Shown here: one piece after another, positions 33,433 to 42,220 of the stretch
How positions within the stretch are numbered: the first letter of the stretch is position 1
How the letters are laid out: every line of letters begins with the position of its first letter
Assembly (NCBI GenBank): GCA_001603805.1
Contig: LUZY01000011.1
Coordinates: forward strand, 124,001-188,000
DNA: 64,000 bases
From: Deferribacterales bacterium Deferri_01
Lineage (GTDB): Bacteria > Chrysiogenota > Deferribacteres > Deferribacterales > Geovibrionaceae
Direction: 5' to 3'
The notes under the pieces: model-generated
What the model saw: only the letters and a program-made list of their open reading frames with translations
What the model was told of the DNA's origin: nothing
The model's database searches: none
Program-made: the position numbers and the translations under genes

Positions 33433-35076
33433 ATGGATGTATGTAATTTGAAAACAGATGCCTATAACCTGAAAATTGACGATCTGCTGAAAGTAGATCC
33501 TGAGAGTAAGATTATTTATTTTATGAACCAGAGAGTTCTTATCGACGACTGTATATCCAAGGGACTTCTCCGAAAAGAAATTATACAGATTTTTGGTAAA
33601 TACGGTGCAAAAAACGTTTTTACCAGATACGGTTACGCTCACGGGTGGAGAACGGCGGAAATGCTTAAAGAAAAATTTCCCCGATTATTCAACAGCCCGA
33701 TTGGCGGGGCGCATCTGCATATTATTCTCGGTCTCTTCATAACTACTATGCTCGAACAGACAGACGGCAAAGGTGATAAACCGCTTATTCACTCCGTAAT
33801 TCAAAATTCTCATGAAGCGGAGCAGCATATTATGCACTTTGGAAAATCAGATGAACCTGTTTGCTGGACACTGACAGGTTTTGCCAGCGGGTATGAGTCA
33901 TTTAAGCATGGACGTGATGTTTATTTTATTGAAACAAAATGCGTAGGCAAGGGGGATGAACACTGTGAGATTGAAGGAAGATTCGCTGATAAATGGGGAG
34001 ACAGACTTCAGGAACAGCTCCCGTTCTATGGAATGGATTCAATCAACGATATACTTGGTGAGCTTACCAGCCGAATATGCAGTACAGAAAAAAAGCTTAA
34101 AAAAACACAAATGCATCTGCAAAATCTTGAGTTGAAGAAATATGCTGTCGAAGGAATGGTCATCAGAAGCAAGAAGATGCAGGATATTATCAACCTTGCC
34201 GAGCGTACCGCTAAAGTTGTTTCACCTGTTTTGATTGTCGGTGACAGCGGTTCAGGCAAAGAGGTTCTGGCACGGTATATTCATAACAACTCACCATGTG
34301 CTGCCTGCCCTTTTATTGCGGTTAATTGCGGAGCATTCAGCGATTCTCTTCTGGAAAATGAGCTGTTCGGGCATGCCAAAGGTGCGTTTACCGGTGCTGA
34401 CAGAGATCATAAGGGGCTTTTTGAAGAAGCAGAAGGAGGGACTTTGTTTCTTGATGAAATAGGTGAAACCTCCCCAAGCATGCAGGTGAAACTGCTTCGT
34501 GTACTTCAGGAAAAAGAGATCAGGAGGCTTGGCGAGAATAAAACAAGAAAAATAAATGTAAGGATAATTTCCGCAACCAACAGATGTCTTGAAACAGAGA
34601 TAGAAAAAGGTGCGTTCAGAAAAGACCTTTATTACAGGCTGAGAGTCATTGAACTCAATATTCCCCCCCTTCATCAGCGCAGCGAAGACATACTTCCTCT
34701 GGCTCATTTCTTTTTGAAGCAGGCTTCTGCAGAAATGAAAACCAACGTCACAGGTTTTTCCCCTGCTGCCGCAGAAGTGCTTTTAAGATATAACTGGCCG
34801 GGAAATGTCCGTGAACTTCAGAACGCAGTTCAAAGAGCTGCTGTTTTGTGTGATTCAAAACTTGTGAGTGCCGCAGACCTGCCCCCTGAGATTTCTTTAG
34901 CGGACAGCAGCGGGTATAACGGCATTAACTTAAGCACTCTTGCAGATATTGAGAAAATCGCCATAGAAAAGACCCTCGAAACTGTAAAAGGAAACAGGAA
35001 ACTGGCTGCTGAAAAACTTGGTATAGGCATTGCAACACTGTACCGGAAACTGAAAAACTATGATATACAACAATGA
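33433..35076 (+). CDS. Sigma-54-dependent activator with XylR N-terminal and V4R domains
   Basis: A 547-residue enhancer-binding protein. It has an XylR_N-like effector domain (about 10-125), a V4R domain with CVGKGDEHC (about 130-190), a coiled linker, and an AAA+ domain with Walker A GDSGSGKE, the GAFTGA loop for sigma-54 contact and Walker B GTLFLDEIG. A Fis-type HTH follows at the C-terminus (RKLAAEKLGIGIATLYRKL). XylR/DmpR relatives bind aromatic compounds directly. The start is put at 33433 because GAGGAT precedes it; the longer frame at 33388 lacks one. It is divergent from the sigma-54-driven flavoprotein operon, its obvious target. Confidence 0.93.
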   Translation: MDVCNLKTDAYNLKIDDLLKVDPESKIIYFMNQRVLIDDCISKGLLRKEIIQIFGKYGAKNVFTRYGYAHGWRTAEMLKEKFPRLFNSPIGGAHLHIILGLFITTMLEQTDGKGDKPLIHSVIQNSHEAEQHIMHFGKSDEPVCWTLTGFASGYESFKHGRDVYFIETKCVGKGDEHCEIEGRFADKWGDRLQEQLPFYGMDSINDILGELTSRICSTEKKLKKTQMHLQNLELKKYAVEGMVIRSKKMQDIINLAERTAKVVSPVLIVGDSGSGKEVLARYIHNNSPCAACPFIAVNCGAFSDSLLENELFGHAKGAFTGADRDHKGLFEEAEGGTLFLDEIGETSPSMQVKLLRVLQEKEIRRLGENKTRKINVRIISATNRCLETEIEKGAFRKDLYYRLRVIELNIPPLHQRSEDILPLAHFFLKQASAEMKTNVTGFSPAAAEVLLRYNWPGNVRELQNAVQRAAVLCDSKLVSAADLPPEISLADSSGYNGINLSTLADIEKIAIEKTLETVKGNRKLAAEKLGIGIATLYRKLKNYDIQQ

Positions 35077-35079
35077 GAA

Positions 35080-35103
35080 AAGGGACGGAATACACCGTCC
35101 CTT
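35080..35103. terminator. Bidirectional terminator hairpin
   Basis: A perfect 9-bp stem, AAGGGACGG / CCGTCCCTT, with a 6-base loop between the converging regulator and outer-membrane protein genes. A T run follows a few bases later on the plus strand. Confidence 0.75.
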
Positions 35104-35128
35104 CTGAATTTTTTGTGATTCTTTTATT

Positions 35129-36193
35129 TTAGAAGCCGAGGCTTAAGGTCAGGACGTGTCTTTCGTCCTCAAGCTGACCGGAGTAAGCACCCATTTCTTC
35201 CTGATAGTAAGCATAATCAAGAGTAACATAGCGGAGATCCAGTCCGAGCCCCATTGTGAAATATCCCTGATGGAGACCTGTTCTTACAGCGAGGGCTTTC
35301 CATGTTGCCTGTGCGCCGAGGTTGACTCTTTTGGGAATATCACTGTCCTGATCATTTGCCATGAGGACATCTCTGAAATCTGCCACAAAGTCGGTTGATA
35401 TCGATCCGAATGTAGGAGAGTAAGCAACAGAGAGATTCACTGTTGTCTCAAGGTCTTCAGCATCGCCCATATCTGTTGTGCCGATATTGTTTACTGCTGC
35501 GCCCACACGGAGATTGGAGGTGTTTTTGGGCGTTATGTTGTAGATAACGCCAACGTTTGCAAGAAGTCCTGTTCCGTCTTCCAGATCATCTTCGATTATT
35601 TCATCAAATTCGTCACTGGCTATATCAGCCACGGAGTAGGTTTCACTGAGGCTGCTTCTGTTCATAAGGATTACGCTGACACCGACATCAAGCCTGTCAC
35701 TCATGAATGAACGGGATATTCCGCCGATTATTCCGTAGTCTATCACTGCGTCAGTATCGAGTTCCGGAAACATTTTGTTTCTTGCAATACCTGTAACCTG
35801 TGCGCTGGCGAATACGCCCAGAGAAAAGTTCTTTCTGTAGTAGGCGGGGAAGAATGTTCCGTTGAAGTTCTGATAATCTCCGATTATATCACGGAGAAAG
35901 TCTGCCACTTCGGCTTCATCATCCCAGTCTGTGTCGCTGTATGCGTTTTTATTATCCATGAGGTTATTATTTGCTCCAAGCTGAAGGCTGATGATGCTCC
36001 ATCTGGAATTGTCTATTCTGGCAAGCCCTGCGGGGTTGTAGAACATTGTATATTGATCCTCACCCATTGCGTAATAGGCATCACCCATTCCCAGAGCTTT
36101 TGTGGAGCGTACTATGGAGGGATACTCCAGAGACGCAGCAAAAAGCACAGAGGGGAGTATCAGGATTGCTAAAAGAATGACCAGCTTTTTCAT
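35129..36193 (-). CDS. Outer-membrane beta-barrel protein (PorV/PorQ- or TraF-like)
   Basis: A 354-residue protein with a signal peptide (1-19). Its N-terminus RSTKALGMGDAYYAMGEDQYTMFYNPAGLA is the signature of PorV/PorQ- and TraF-like FadL-type barrels, and it ends in an aromatic residue (LSLGF) as outer-membrane barrels do. Its function is not known; relatives act in outer-membrane transport or secretion. The start codon overlaps the stop of the upstream lipoprotein gene by one base (TAATG), so the two are translationally coupled. Confidence 0.8.
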   Translation of the reverse strand: MKKLVILLAILILPSVLFAASLEYPSIVRSTKALGMGDAYYAMGEDQYTMFYNPAGLARIDNSRWSIISLQLGANNNLMDNKNAYSDTDWDDEAEVADFLRDIIGDYQNFNGTFFPAYYRKNFSLGVFASAQVTGIARNKMFPELDTDAVIDYGIIGGISRSFMSDRLDVGVSVILMNRSSLSETYSVADIASDEFDEIIEDDLEDGTGLLANVGVIYNITPKNTSNLRVGAAVNNIGTTDMGDAEDLETTVNLSVAYSPTFGSISTDFVADFRDVLMANDQDSDIPKRVNLGAQATWKALAVRTGLHQGYFTMGLGLDLRYVTLDYAYYQEEMGAYSGQLEDERHVLTLSLGF

Positions 36194-37035
36194 TATACTA
36201 CCCCCACTATTACGAAGTTAATGTAGTCTGCAATATCTCCGGCGTCATATACTTGGTTATTATCATGATCCAGATCATTCAGGAAGTCTTCAAAATCTTC
36301 CTTAATATCACTGGTATCCCCGCCTTTGATGCTTGAAAAAACTTCAATTGCGTCTGCAATTGCGGTGAGGTTTCTGTTAATACGTGTGTTAGCCGCCAGA
36401 GATGTCTGTTCTTCGCTGGCGTTGTTTATTACATCACTTTCAGTCACAGCCGCTCCGTTAAGAGCAGTCCGGATTCCTTCTTCAGAAAGAGTGAGGGAAT
36501 CTTCGTCTGCAACATCCATAACTGTTTTTGCCACAAGAATCGTGATGTCCATTGCACCCAAAACACCCTTCATTGTTCTTACATCCTTGTCGGTTGATGC
36601 TTCATCAAGGACATTGAACGCCGTCAGGATGGCTTCTTCATATTGCTCAATGGTGAGAGCGGCTTTTGCTCGTACTTTTCCTGTTACGGGTGTTGCAGCC
36701 GCAAGGATTTCATCAGCGCCGAATATTGAGGCGATAATATCGAATGTTTCAAGATCAGAATCTGCAACTTCGATAAGGTTGATGAAATCCACATTGACTT
36801 TGCCCAGATAGGCGGACGCAAGATAAACCTGCTGTTTGGGATCAAGGCTTGATTTGCCGAGATAATAGGCTATGACCTCGTCATAGTCCCCTTCATCCAG
36901 AGCGCGGATGGCGTCAAACTCTTTTGCTTCGCTGCTGCTGTCGTCCGCAACATCTTCAAAGAGATTGCTTCCGCCGCATCCCGCTAAAGAAAGCGTGAGC
37001 AGCAGGATACCTAGAAATACTGCCAGTTTTTTCAT
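36193..37035 (-). CDS. Lipoprotein with C-terminal EF-hand/dockerin-like loop
   Basis: A 280-residue lipoprotein (lipobox LAGC, Cys20). The body (about 40-245) is helical with a TPR-like pattern. Near the C-terminus a loop reads DHDNNQVYDAGD, with acidic and Asn residues at 1, 3 and 5 and Asp at 12, similar to a dockerin/EF-hand calcium site. GGGG upstream supports the ATG at 37035 over the longer frame. It is coupled to the barrel gene, so the pair may form an outer-membrane complex. No family is firmly recognised. Confidence 0.7.
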   Translation of the reverse strand: MKKLAVFLGILLLTLSLAGCGGSNLFEDVADDSSSEAKEFDAIRALDEGDYDEVIAYYLGKSSLDPKQQVYLASAYLGKVNVDFINLIEVADSDLETFDIIASIFGADEILAAATPVTGKVRAKAALTIEQYEEAILTAFNVLDEASTDKDVRTMKGVLGAMDITILVAKTVMDVADEDSLTLSEEGIRTALNGAAVTESDVINNASEEQTSLAANTRINRNLTAIADAIEVFSSIKGGDTSDIKEDFEDFLNDLDHDNNQVYDAGDIADYINFVIVGVV

Positions 37036-37179
37036 GTTAAACCCCTTGGTTATTGAATTAAAGAATATTACCATAAGCCTGATAATAATCAAAGCGGGCT
37101 TGAGGACAAAGGTCATTTTACCAATTAAATCAGAATTGCTTTATTGCTGTTTTTTCCCATTGAGGCTAATATTAAATCT

Positions 37180-38253
37180 ATGTTGCGCAAAGTATTAATT
37201 ACTCTCGGTTTTGTTTTTTTTCTGTTCAGCAATTGTTATGCAGAAGAGTTGTCTGCAATGATCGGGCAGATGATCATGGTCGGTATTAAAGATACTTCGC
37301 CGGAAGGTATTTCTCTTGTTAAGAAACAGATAGAACAGGGTAAAATTGGCGGCGTGATCCTTTATAAATACAATATAGAAAGCCCTGAACAGGTCAAAAA
37401 ATTTAATAAAGAACTCAAGATGGCAGCGGGTAAAAAACGACCTGTACTTTTTACGGCAGTTGATCAGGAAGGCGGGAAAGTGCAAAGGCTTATTGCAGAA
37501 AAAGGTTTCAGAAGCTACCCTTCTCACAAAGAAACGGCTGCGAAACTTCCCCCTGAGAAAGCGTACAGACAGTATTTAAATATGGCAAACGATATAGCCG
37601 AAGCAGGATTCAATGTTAATTTCGCACCTTCTGCCGATCTGGATGTCAACCCGGATTCCCCTGTAATAGGGAAACTTGGCAGAAGCTTTTCCGGTAAAGT
37701 TGACCAGGTTGTGCTTTACGCTGAAGAGTTCGTTAAAGCACATAATAGAGCAGGAGTAATTACTTCCATAAAACATTTTCCCGGTCACGGAAGTGCGCTT
37801 GCAGATTCTCATCTCGGATTTACCGATGTTACAAACACCTGGAGCAGAAAGGAGCTTGAGCCTTTTAGGATTCTGATTAATAAGGGGCTTGCTCCTTCTA
37901 TAATGACGGCTCATGTGTTTAATTCGACTGTTGATCCTGTGTATCCTGCCACTCTGTCAAAAAAACATATTGATATACTTAGAAAAGAGCTTGGATATGA
38001 GGGTGTGGTTTTTACTGATGACCTGCAGATGGGTGCTGTGAGAGATAACTATTCCATTGAGGAAGCTGTTGTAAATGCTGTAAATGCGGGGGCGGATGTT
38101 CTGGTTTATTCCAACTTCTTTTTTAACGATCCTGAGTTCCCTGAAAAAACTGCAAAAATAATAAAAGAAGCGGTTATGGACGGCAGAATAAACCTGCCAT
38201 CCATCGAACATTCATACGAAAGGATTATCAGGCTTAAGCGGAATCTCCGTTAA
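37180..38253 (+). CDS. GH3 beta-N-acetylhexosaminidase-like glycosidase (NagZ-like, exported)
   Basis: A 357-residue glycoside hydrolase family 3 protein. The general acid/base region KHFPGHGSALADSH and the nucleophile region FTDDLQMGA are conserved as in NagZ. Unlike NagZ of Enterobacteria, it begins with a signal peptide (LITLGFVFFLFSNCYA), so it should act in the periplasm on muropeptides or other N-acetylglucosaminides. The start is set at the signal peptide; a longer in-frame start at 37144 exists and neither has a strong ribosome binding site. Its end overlaps the converging ligase gene by 20 bases. Confidence 0.87.
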   Translation: MLRKVLITLGFVFFLFSNCYAEELSAMIGQMIMVGIKDTSPEGISLVKKQIEQGKIGGVILYKYNIESPEQVKKFNKELKMAAGKKRPVLFTAVDQEGGKVQRLIAEKGFRSYPSHKETAAKLPPEKAYRQYLNMANDIAEAGFNVNFAPSADLDVNPDSPVIGKLGRSFSGKVDQVVLYAEEFVKAHNRAGVITSIKHFPGHGSALADSHLGFTDVTNTWSRKELEPFRILINKGLAPSIMTAHVFNSTVDPVYPATLSKKHIDILRKELGYEGVVFTDDLQMGAVRDNYSIEEAVVNAVNAGADVLVYSNFFFNDPEFPEKTAKIIKEAVMDGRINLPSIEHSYERIIRLKRNLR

Positions 38254-39367
38254 ACATAATTCCTATGACACTTCCTGAAAGCAGCCACATAAGCATTGCC
38301 ACTTCCGAATCTCCAAGATTGTTTTCTGTGAGTCCGCATATAAGAAACGCTATAAAGGCAGCTAAAACACCGTAGGAATAGGGTATCTTTCGTTTCACAG
38401 TTTTCATAATCTCCTGCCATAAAACTCCGAAAAAAATCATGAGGACAGTCAGACCGGTCAGACCGTATGACACTGCCTGCTGAAGAAAAGAGTTGTGGGC
38501 ATGTGCCTTTGAACCGAGTGGTTTATTATTATACTTGTCCACATTCTTTCTGAAATTGCCGTAACCAATACCGAACACAGGGTTGTCTCGGATGATTTTC
38601 AGCGAGGTCTGCCATAGTACGACCCTTGTGCCTATGGAACTGTTTGATACTTTGTATTCATCAGAAATAATTCTGGAAAAACGTTCATTTATTGACGGTG
38701 TGAAGACTATCACTGCAATTACTGCCGCCCCTAAAAGGCATGCGTAGGCGAGTCCTTTGAATCTGAATTTAATTATAAGAAGAATTGCCGCTGTCATGGG
38801 AAGTGCAAGTATCGGTCCCCTTGAGCCGGATAAGACAAGAGAGATGATAAGCAGAGGAAGTGCCGTATAGAAAAGGATTTTTTCACTTCTGCTTTTAAAT
38901 CTGTTTTCGGTAATTGTAAAGAGGCACAGAACTGCTATCATCACAATAGAGTTGCCAAAGGTGAGTGCATGAGTCATGAACCCGATGGCTCTTTCTGTGT
39001 CAAAGAAAAAATACTGTATTATCGCGTAGGAAGCAGCAAAGGCACCGCCTGCAACAATAGAGTTCATTATCAGTCTCAATTTTGCTTTATCTGTGACTAA
39101 AAGCATAGCTGTAAACAGATAAGACATTCCCCAGAAGCTCTTTGCACTTTTTGTTATATTCGGCGTAGGGTTTGTAAAAAGCAGCGACAGCCCAACAGCG
39201 GCATAAAGCAGACAGAAGCAGACGAAGAGTCTTGTTTTGAAGATCTCAAAATCACCTTCTTTATAAATAAACCAGAACGAGCTGATTATCATTACTCCAA
39301 GCAGTATCTGTGAGGCGCTTATGGAGATAGATTGAGAGAATCCGGCTAAGGTAAGTATGTAGTTCAC
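38234..39367 (-). CDS. O-antigen ligase/polymerase-like membrane protein
   Basis: A 377-residue inner-membrane protein with about ten hydrophobic segments. The Wzy_C/WaaL motifs SRGPILALP and, after a periplasmic loop, HAHNSFLQQAVSYGLTG are recognisable. Family members transfer or polymerise O-antigen or other glycans in the periplasm. It stands between a pyrophosphatase gene (20-base gap, same strand) and the converging glycosidase; there is no sugar-nucleotide pathway around it, so the acceptor is unknown. Confidence 0.82.
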   Translation of the reverse strand: MNYILTLAGFSQSISISASQILLGVMIISSFWFIYKEGDFEIFKTRLFVCFCLLYAAVGLSLLFTNPTPNITKSAKSFWGMSYLFTAMLLVTDKAKLRLIMNSIVAGGAFAASYAIIQYFFFDTERAIGFMTHALTFGNSIVMIAVLCLFTITENRFKSRSEKILFYTALPLLIISLVLSGSRGPILALPMTAAILLIIKFRFKGLAYACLLGAAVIAVIVFTPSINERFSRIISDEYKVSNSSIGTRVVLWQTSLKIIRDNPVFGIGYGNFRKNVDKYNNKPLGSKAHAHNSFLQQAVSYGLTGLTVLMIFFGVLWQEIMKTVKRKIPYSYGVLAAFIAFLICGLTENNLGDSEVAMLMWLLSGSVIGIMFNGDSA

Positions 39368-39387
39368 GGTAAAGTCCTCTTATATAT

Positions 39388-41028
39388 TTATCCGTTAAGT
39401 TCTTCAAGAACACGGAGAATTTCAGGAAGAAGCTGTTTTTTCCTTGACAAGACCCCGGGAAGGTCAAAGCATCTGTCTTCTGTTTTGTTATAAGCAAGTA
39501 TTTTCTCTCCTGCTTCAAAACCAGTGGTGAGCAAAATACTTTTTTCCATTATGATATCAGTAACAAGCAGCATCCCCCAGTCAAGGCTTTTATCGGAAGT
39601 ATTTTTCTTGATAGCTTCGAGGAGAATATCTTTGACTTCATCCATTTCCTGAAGAGTGACAACTTCCACCTGACTGATGCCGACTTTTACTCCGTATTCC
39701 TCATATATTTTGAAATCGGTGTTGATGATATTCTGCGGATCCCTTGTCTTGAGACTGTCTGTGGCGGAGAAAATTTCCACTCCGTATTCTTCATAGTTCA
39801 GTCCTGCTGTCTCAGCCAGAGCTTTTACGGCTTTTCTATCCTCCTCTGTGGTGGTGGGAGATTTGAGTATTACTGTATCAGAAAGAATACCGGAGAGCAG
39901 TATGGAGGCGGTGTCTTTGTCAATTTCTGTTCCGTTTATCATGTACTGCTGATAAACCAGTGTGCATGTGCTGCCGACGGGTTTGGCAAAGAAATGTATA
40001 GGTGTCTTGGTTTTAATTGTACCGAGCCTGTGGTGATCGACTATTTCATGAATAACCGCTGTCTCTGCTCCGTCAACCGCTTGGGAGATCTCGTTATGAT
40101 CCATCAGTATAAGCCCCTTCTGGGTTTTTTTGATAAGATCAGAGCGGGTGACTATCCCTATGAGTCTGTTGTCTCTAAGCACAGGCAGACCCTTGTGGTC
40201 AATCTGGAGGAGTTTATCTTTTACCTCTTCCAGATAATCATGTTCGTCAACGGATGGAATGTCCTTTTTCATTACTGCTTTCGTGGGGATACTGAGCTGT
40301 AGACGGCGGACTGTTTCTGCTGTGTCAAGCTCAGAGATGAATACCCAGCCTTCGTATCCTGTGAAATCCAGATCCACATCATTTTCATCTTTTATTCCGG
40401 TGAGGATTATGGCAGGAAGCTGGCTTTTTACAGCGTATTCAATAATATCTCTGCGTTTTCCGACTATTAGAACTATCTCTTTGGACTGCTGTGCCTCCAT
40501 GCGTGCTTTAAAGCGTTCGTAGGGCATGGCGCCTATCATCACTGATGCTTTGAACTCTTCTTTTTTGCCGCGGACATAGCTGTAACCGCCTATGACTTTT
40601 TCAAAGTTTTCTGCTCTGAAATGGAACACAGGCTTAGTCGTTACATCTTTAGTGGCGAGAAAGTCTGAGAGTTCAAATATGCTCACTACTCCTTTAAAAA
40701 CGTTTCCGCCTTCCACAACAGGAGTAATGCGTATTTTGAGTTCATCGATATTTCTGATAACACCGAATACAGGTTCATTTTCATCGATTGCAATGACTTT
40801 TCTGGTCATAACATCGCTGACTCGTGGGTAAACATCTTTTATGAAAACCGGCGGTGTAATGCCGAATTTGTCGAAAATAAATCTTGTCTGTTTGTTCAGG
40901 TTTCCGCACCTTGCTGCTGTGTATATGTTTTCCGGGTCAAGGGCGTTTTTGAGCTTTGCGTACCCGTATGCAGAAGCTATTGAATCAGTATCGGGGTTTT
41001 TGTGTCCCACAACGTATATTTCGGGCAT
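39388..41028 (-). CDS. Manganese-dependent inorganic pyrophosphatase with CBS and DRTGG domains
   Basis: A 546-residue family II pyrophosphatase. The DHH part begins GHKNPDTDSIASA and includes the metal motif VDHHRLGT; the DHHA2 part is at the C-terminus. Between the DHH segments are a CBS domain pair interrupted by a DRTGG domain (about 70-300), the regulatory insert that binds adenine nucleotides or diadenosine polyphosphates. It hydrolyses pyrophosphate to phosphate in the cytoplasm. The presence of a polyphosphate locus a few kb away makes a joint phosphate-economy role plausible. Confidence 0.93.
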   Translation of the reverse strand: MPEIYVVGHKNPDTDSIASAYGYAKLKNALDPENIYTAARCGNLNKQTRFIFDKFGITPPVFIKDVYPRVSDVMTRKVIAIDENEPVFGVIRNIDELKIRITPVVEGGNVFKGVVSIFELSDFLATKDVTTKPVFHFRAENFEKVIGGYSYVRGKKEEFKASVMIGAMPYERFKARMEAQQSKEIVLIVGKRRDIIEYAVKSQLPAIILTGIKDENDVDLDFTGYEGWVFISELDTAETVRRLQLSIPTKAVMKKDIPSVDEHDYLEEVKDKLLQIDHKGLPVLRDNRLIGIVTRSDLIKKTQKGLILMDHNEISQAVDGAETAVIHEIVDHHRLGTIKTKTPIHFFAKPVGSTCTLVYQQYMINGTEIDKDTASILLSGILSDTVILKSPTTTEEDRKAVKALAETAGLNYEEYGVEIFSATDSLKTRDPQNIINTDFKIYEEYGVKVGISQVEVVTLQEMDEVKDILLEAIKKNTSDKSLDWGMLLVTDIIMEKSILLTTGFEAGEKILAYNKTEDRCFDLPGVLSRKKQLLPEILRVLEELNG

Positions 41029-41091
41029 TTTGTTACCTCATAAAAATAATTTTGAACGATAACAGGGAATATTGGTTAAAGCAACAAAACA

Positions 41092-41547
41092 TCAGTAAAA
41101 AATTGTTTCGAGCTTTTTTCTCCTGAAATCAAAGATCTGCTCCAGCTTTTTGCGCACGTAAAAAGCGTGTGCTATTCTGCCCAGAGGTCCGAACGGAAGT
41201 ATATAATCCACAATATCCGTCATTTCCGTCCCTTCACTTGTTTCTTTGAATATATGTTGATGATGCCAGAATTTGTACGGACCGAAGCGCTGTTCATCCA
41301 CAAAAAAGTACGGTTTTTCTGCATGGGTTATTTCGGTTATCCATTGCACGGGAAGTCCGGCGAGCGGTGTGATTGTGTATCGGATGATCATTCCTGCATA
41401 TGTTTCAGGCGGAAGCTGGGTTTTAACCTTAAATCCCAGCCAAGGTGGAGTTATTTCCTCGAGTTTTGAGGGATCACCGAAAAATTTCCACGCTTTTTCC
41501 ATATCAACAGGAAGGGTCTGCTTCCTCATGAGTGTATAGAGCTTCAA
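41092..41547 (-). CDS. SRPBCC/START-like ligand-binding protein
   Basis: A 151-residue protein of the SRPBCC (Bet v1-like) fold, with the pattern AWKFFGDPSKLEEITPPWLGF and the C-terminal helix typical of coenzyme-Q-binding or cyclase-like relatives. The ligand is unknown. The start is a TTG at 41547 because AAGAAGG lies six bases upstream and the resulting N-terminus (MKLYTLMRKQ) fits the family; the frame opens earlier, at 41568. It is a single gene between the pyrophosphatase and the SixA gene, divergent from the latter. Confidence 0.78.
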   Translation of the reverse strand: MKLYTLMRKQTLPVDMEKAWKFFGDPSKLEEITPPWLGFKVKTQLPPETYAGMIIRYTITPLAGLPVQWITEITHAEKPYFFVDEQRFGPYKFWHHQHIFKETSEGTEMTDIVDYILPFGPLGRIAHAFYVRKKLEQIFDFRRKKLETIFY

Positions 41548-41751
41548 AACACACCTTCTTTCTGACAATTTTCTGACATTTTTGCCACAACACTATTAAA
41601 CAATAACTTATTTTAAGATGTATAATCAATAGTATGGTGAAAATACGGGAAGTGCGTAAACCTGATTGATAAAACGAGGGGAATTCCTTTGATTATGGAA
41701 AAACCAGGCGGAAAATCATTATTTAATGTTAGAATAAATAAGGTGAATGTG

Positions 41752-42210
41752 ATGAGGCAGTATTTTATCCGCCATGCCCATGCGGAAGAGAGGCATGAAT
41801 GGAAAGAAGATGACATGCTCCGCCCTCTGACAGCCGCAGGCAAGTCCCGCATGGAAAATACAGTCCGGAAGTTCTTTTCAATCTATCCTCTGCCTGATCA
41901 CGTAGTATCCTCCGAAGCGGTGCGTGCCGTACAGACAGCCGAGATAGTGTGCGGTGTCACAAAGGGAGGTTTTGTAAAAGAGCCTCTTCTGAACCCGGGT
42001 GCAGATATTGCCGACTGGATTGAGGCGGTAAAAAAATTTCCCGGCAGCAGCACAGTGGCTTTTGTAGGGCATGAACCGGACATGACAGAATTTTTGTCCT
42101 TTTACATGGCGGGAAACGCAATCGAGCTTGTTCTCAAAAAAGGATCGATATGCCATCTGGAAAACAGACATCTCATAAATCTTGTTCAGCAGAAGCTGCT
42201 TATAGACTAG
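41752..42210 (+). CDS. sixA: SixA-type phosphohistidine phosphatase
   Basis: A 152-residue histidine-phosphatase superfamily protein. The catalytic RHAHAEE (His8) and second-site FVGHEPD are present, with LTAAGKSRM matching SixA. It removes phosphate from phosphohistidine on signalling proteins. The ATG at 41752 follows AAGGTGA and is preferred over the long frame to 41689. It is the first gene of a likely operon with the CHAD and ParA-like genes. SixA and CHAD genes are neighbours in many bacteria. Confidence 0.88.
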   Translation: MRQYFIRHAHAEERHEWKEDDMLRPLTAAGKSRMENTVRKFFSIYPLPDHVVSSEAVRAVQTAEIVCGVTKGGFVKEPLLNPGADIADWIEAVKKFPGSSTVAFVGHEPDMTEFLSFYMAGNAIELVLKKGSICHLENRHLINLVQQKLLID

Positions 42211-42220
42211 GACTGATATT

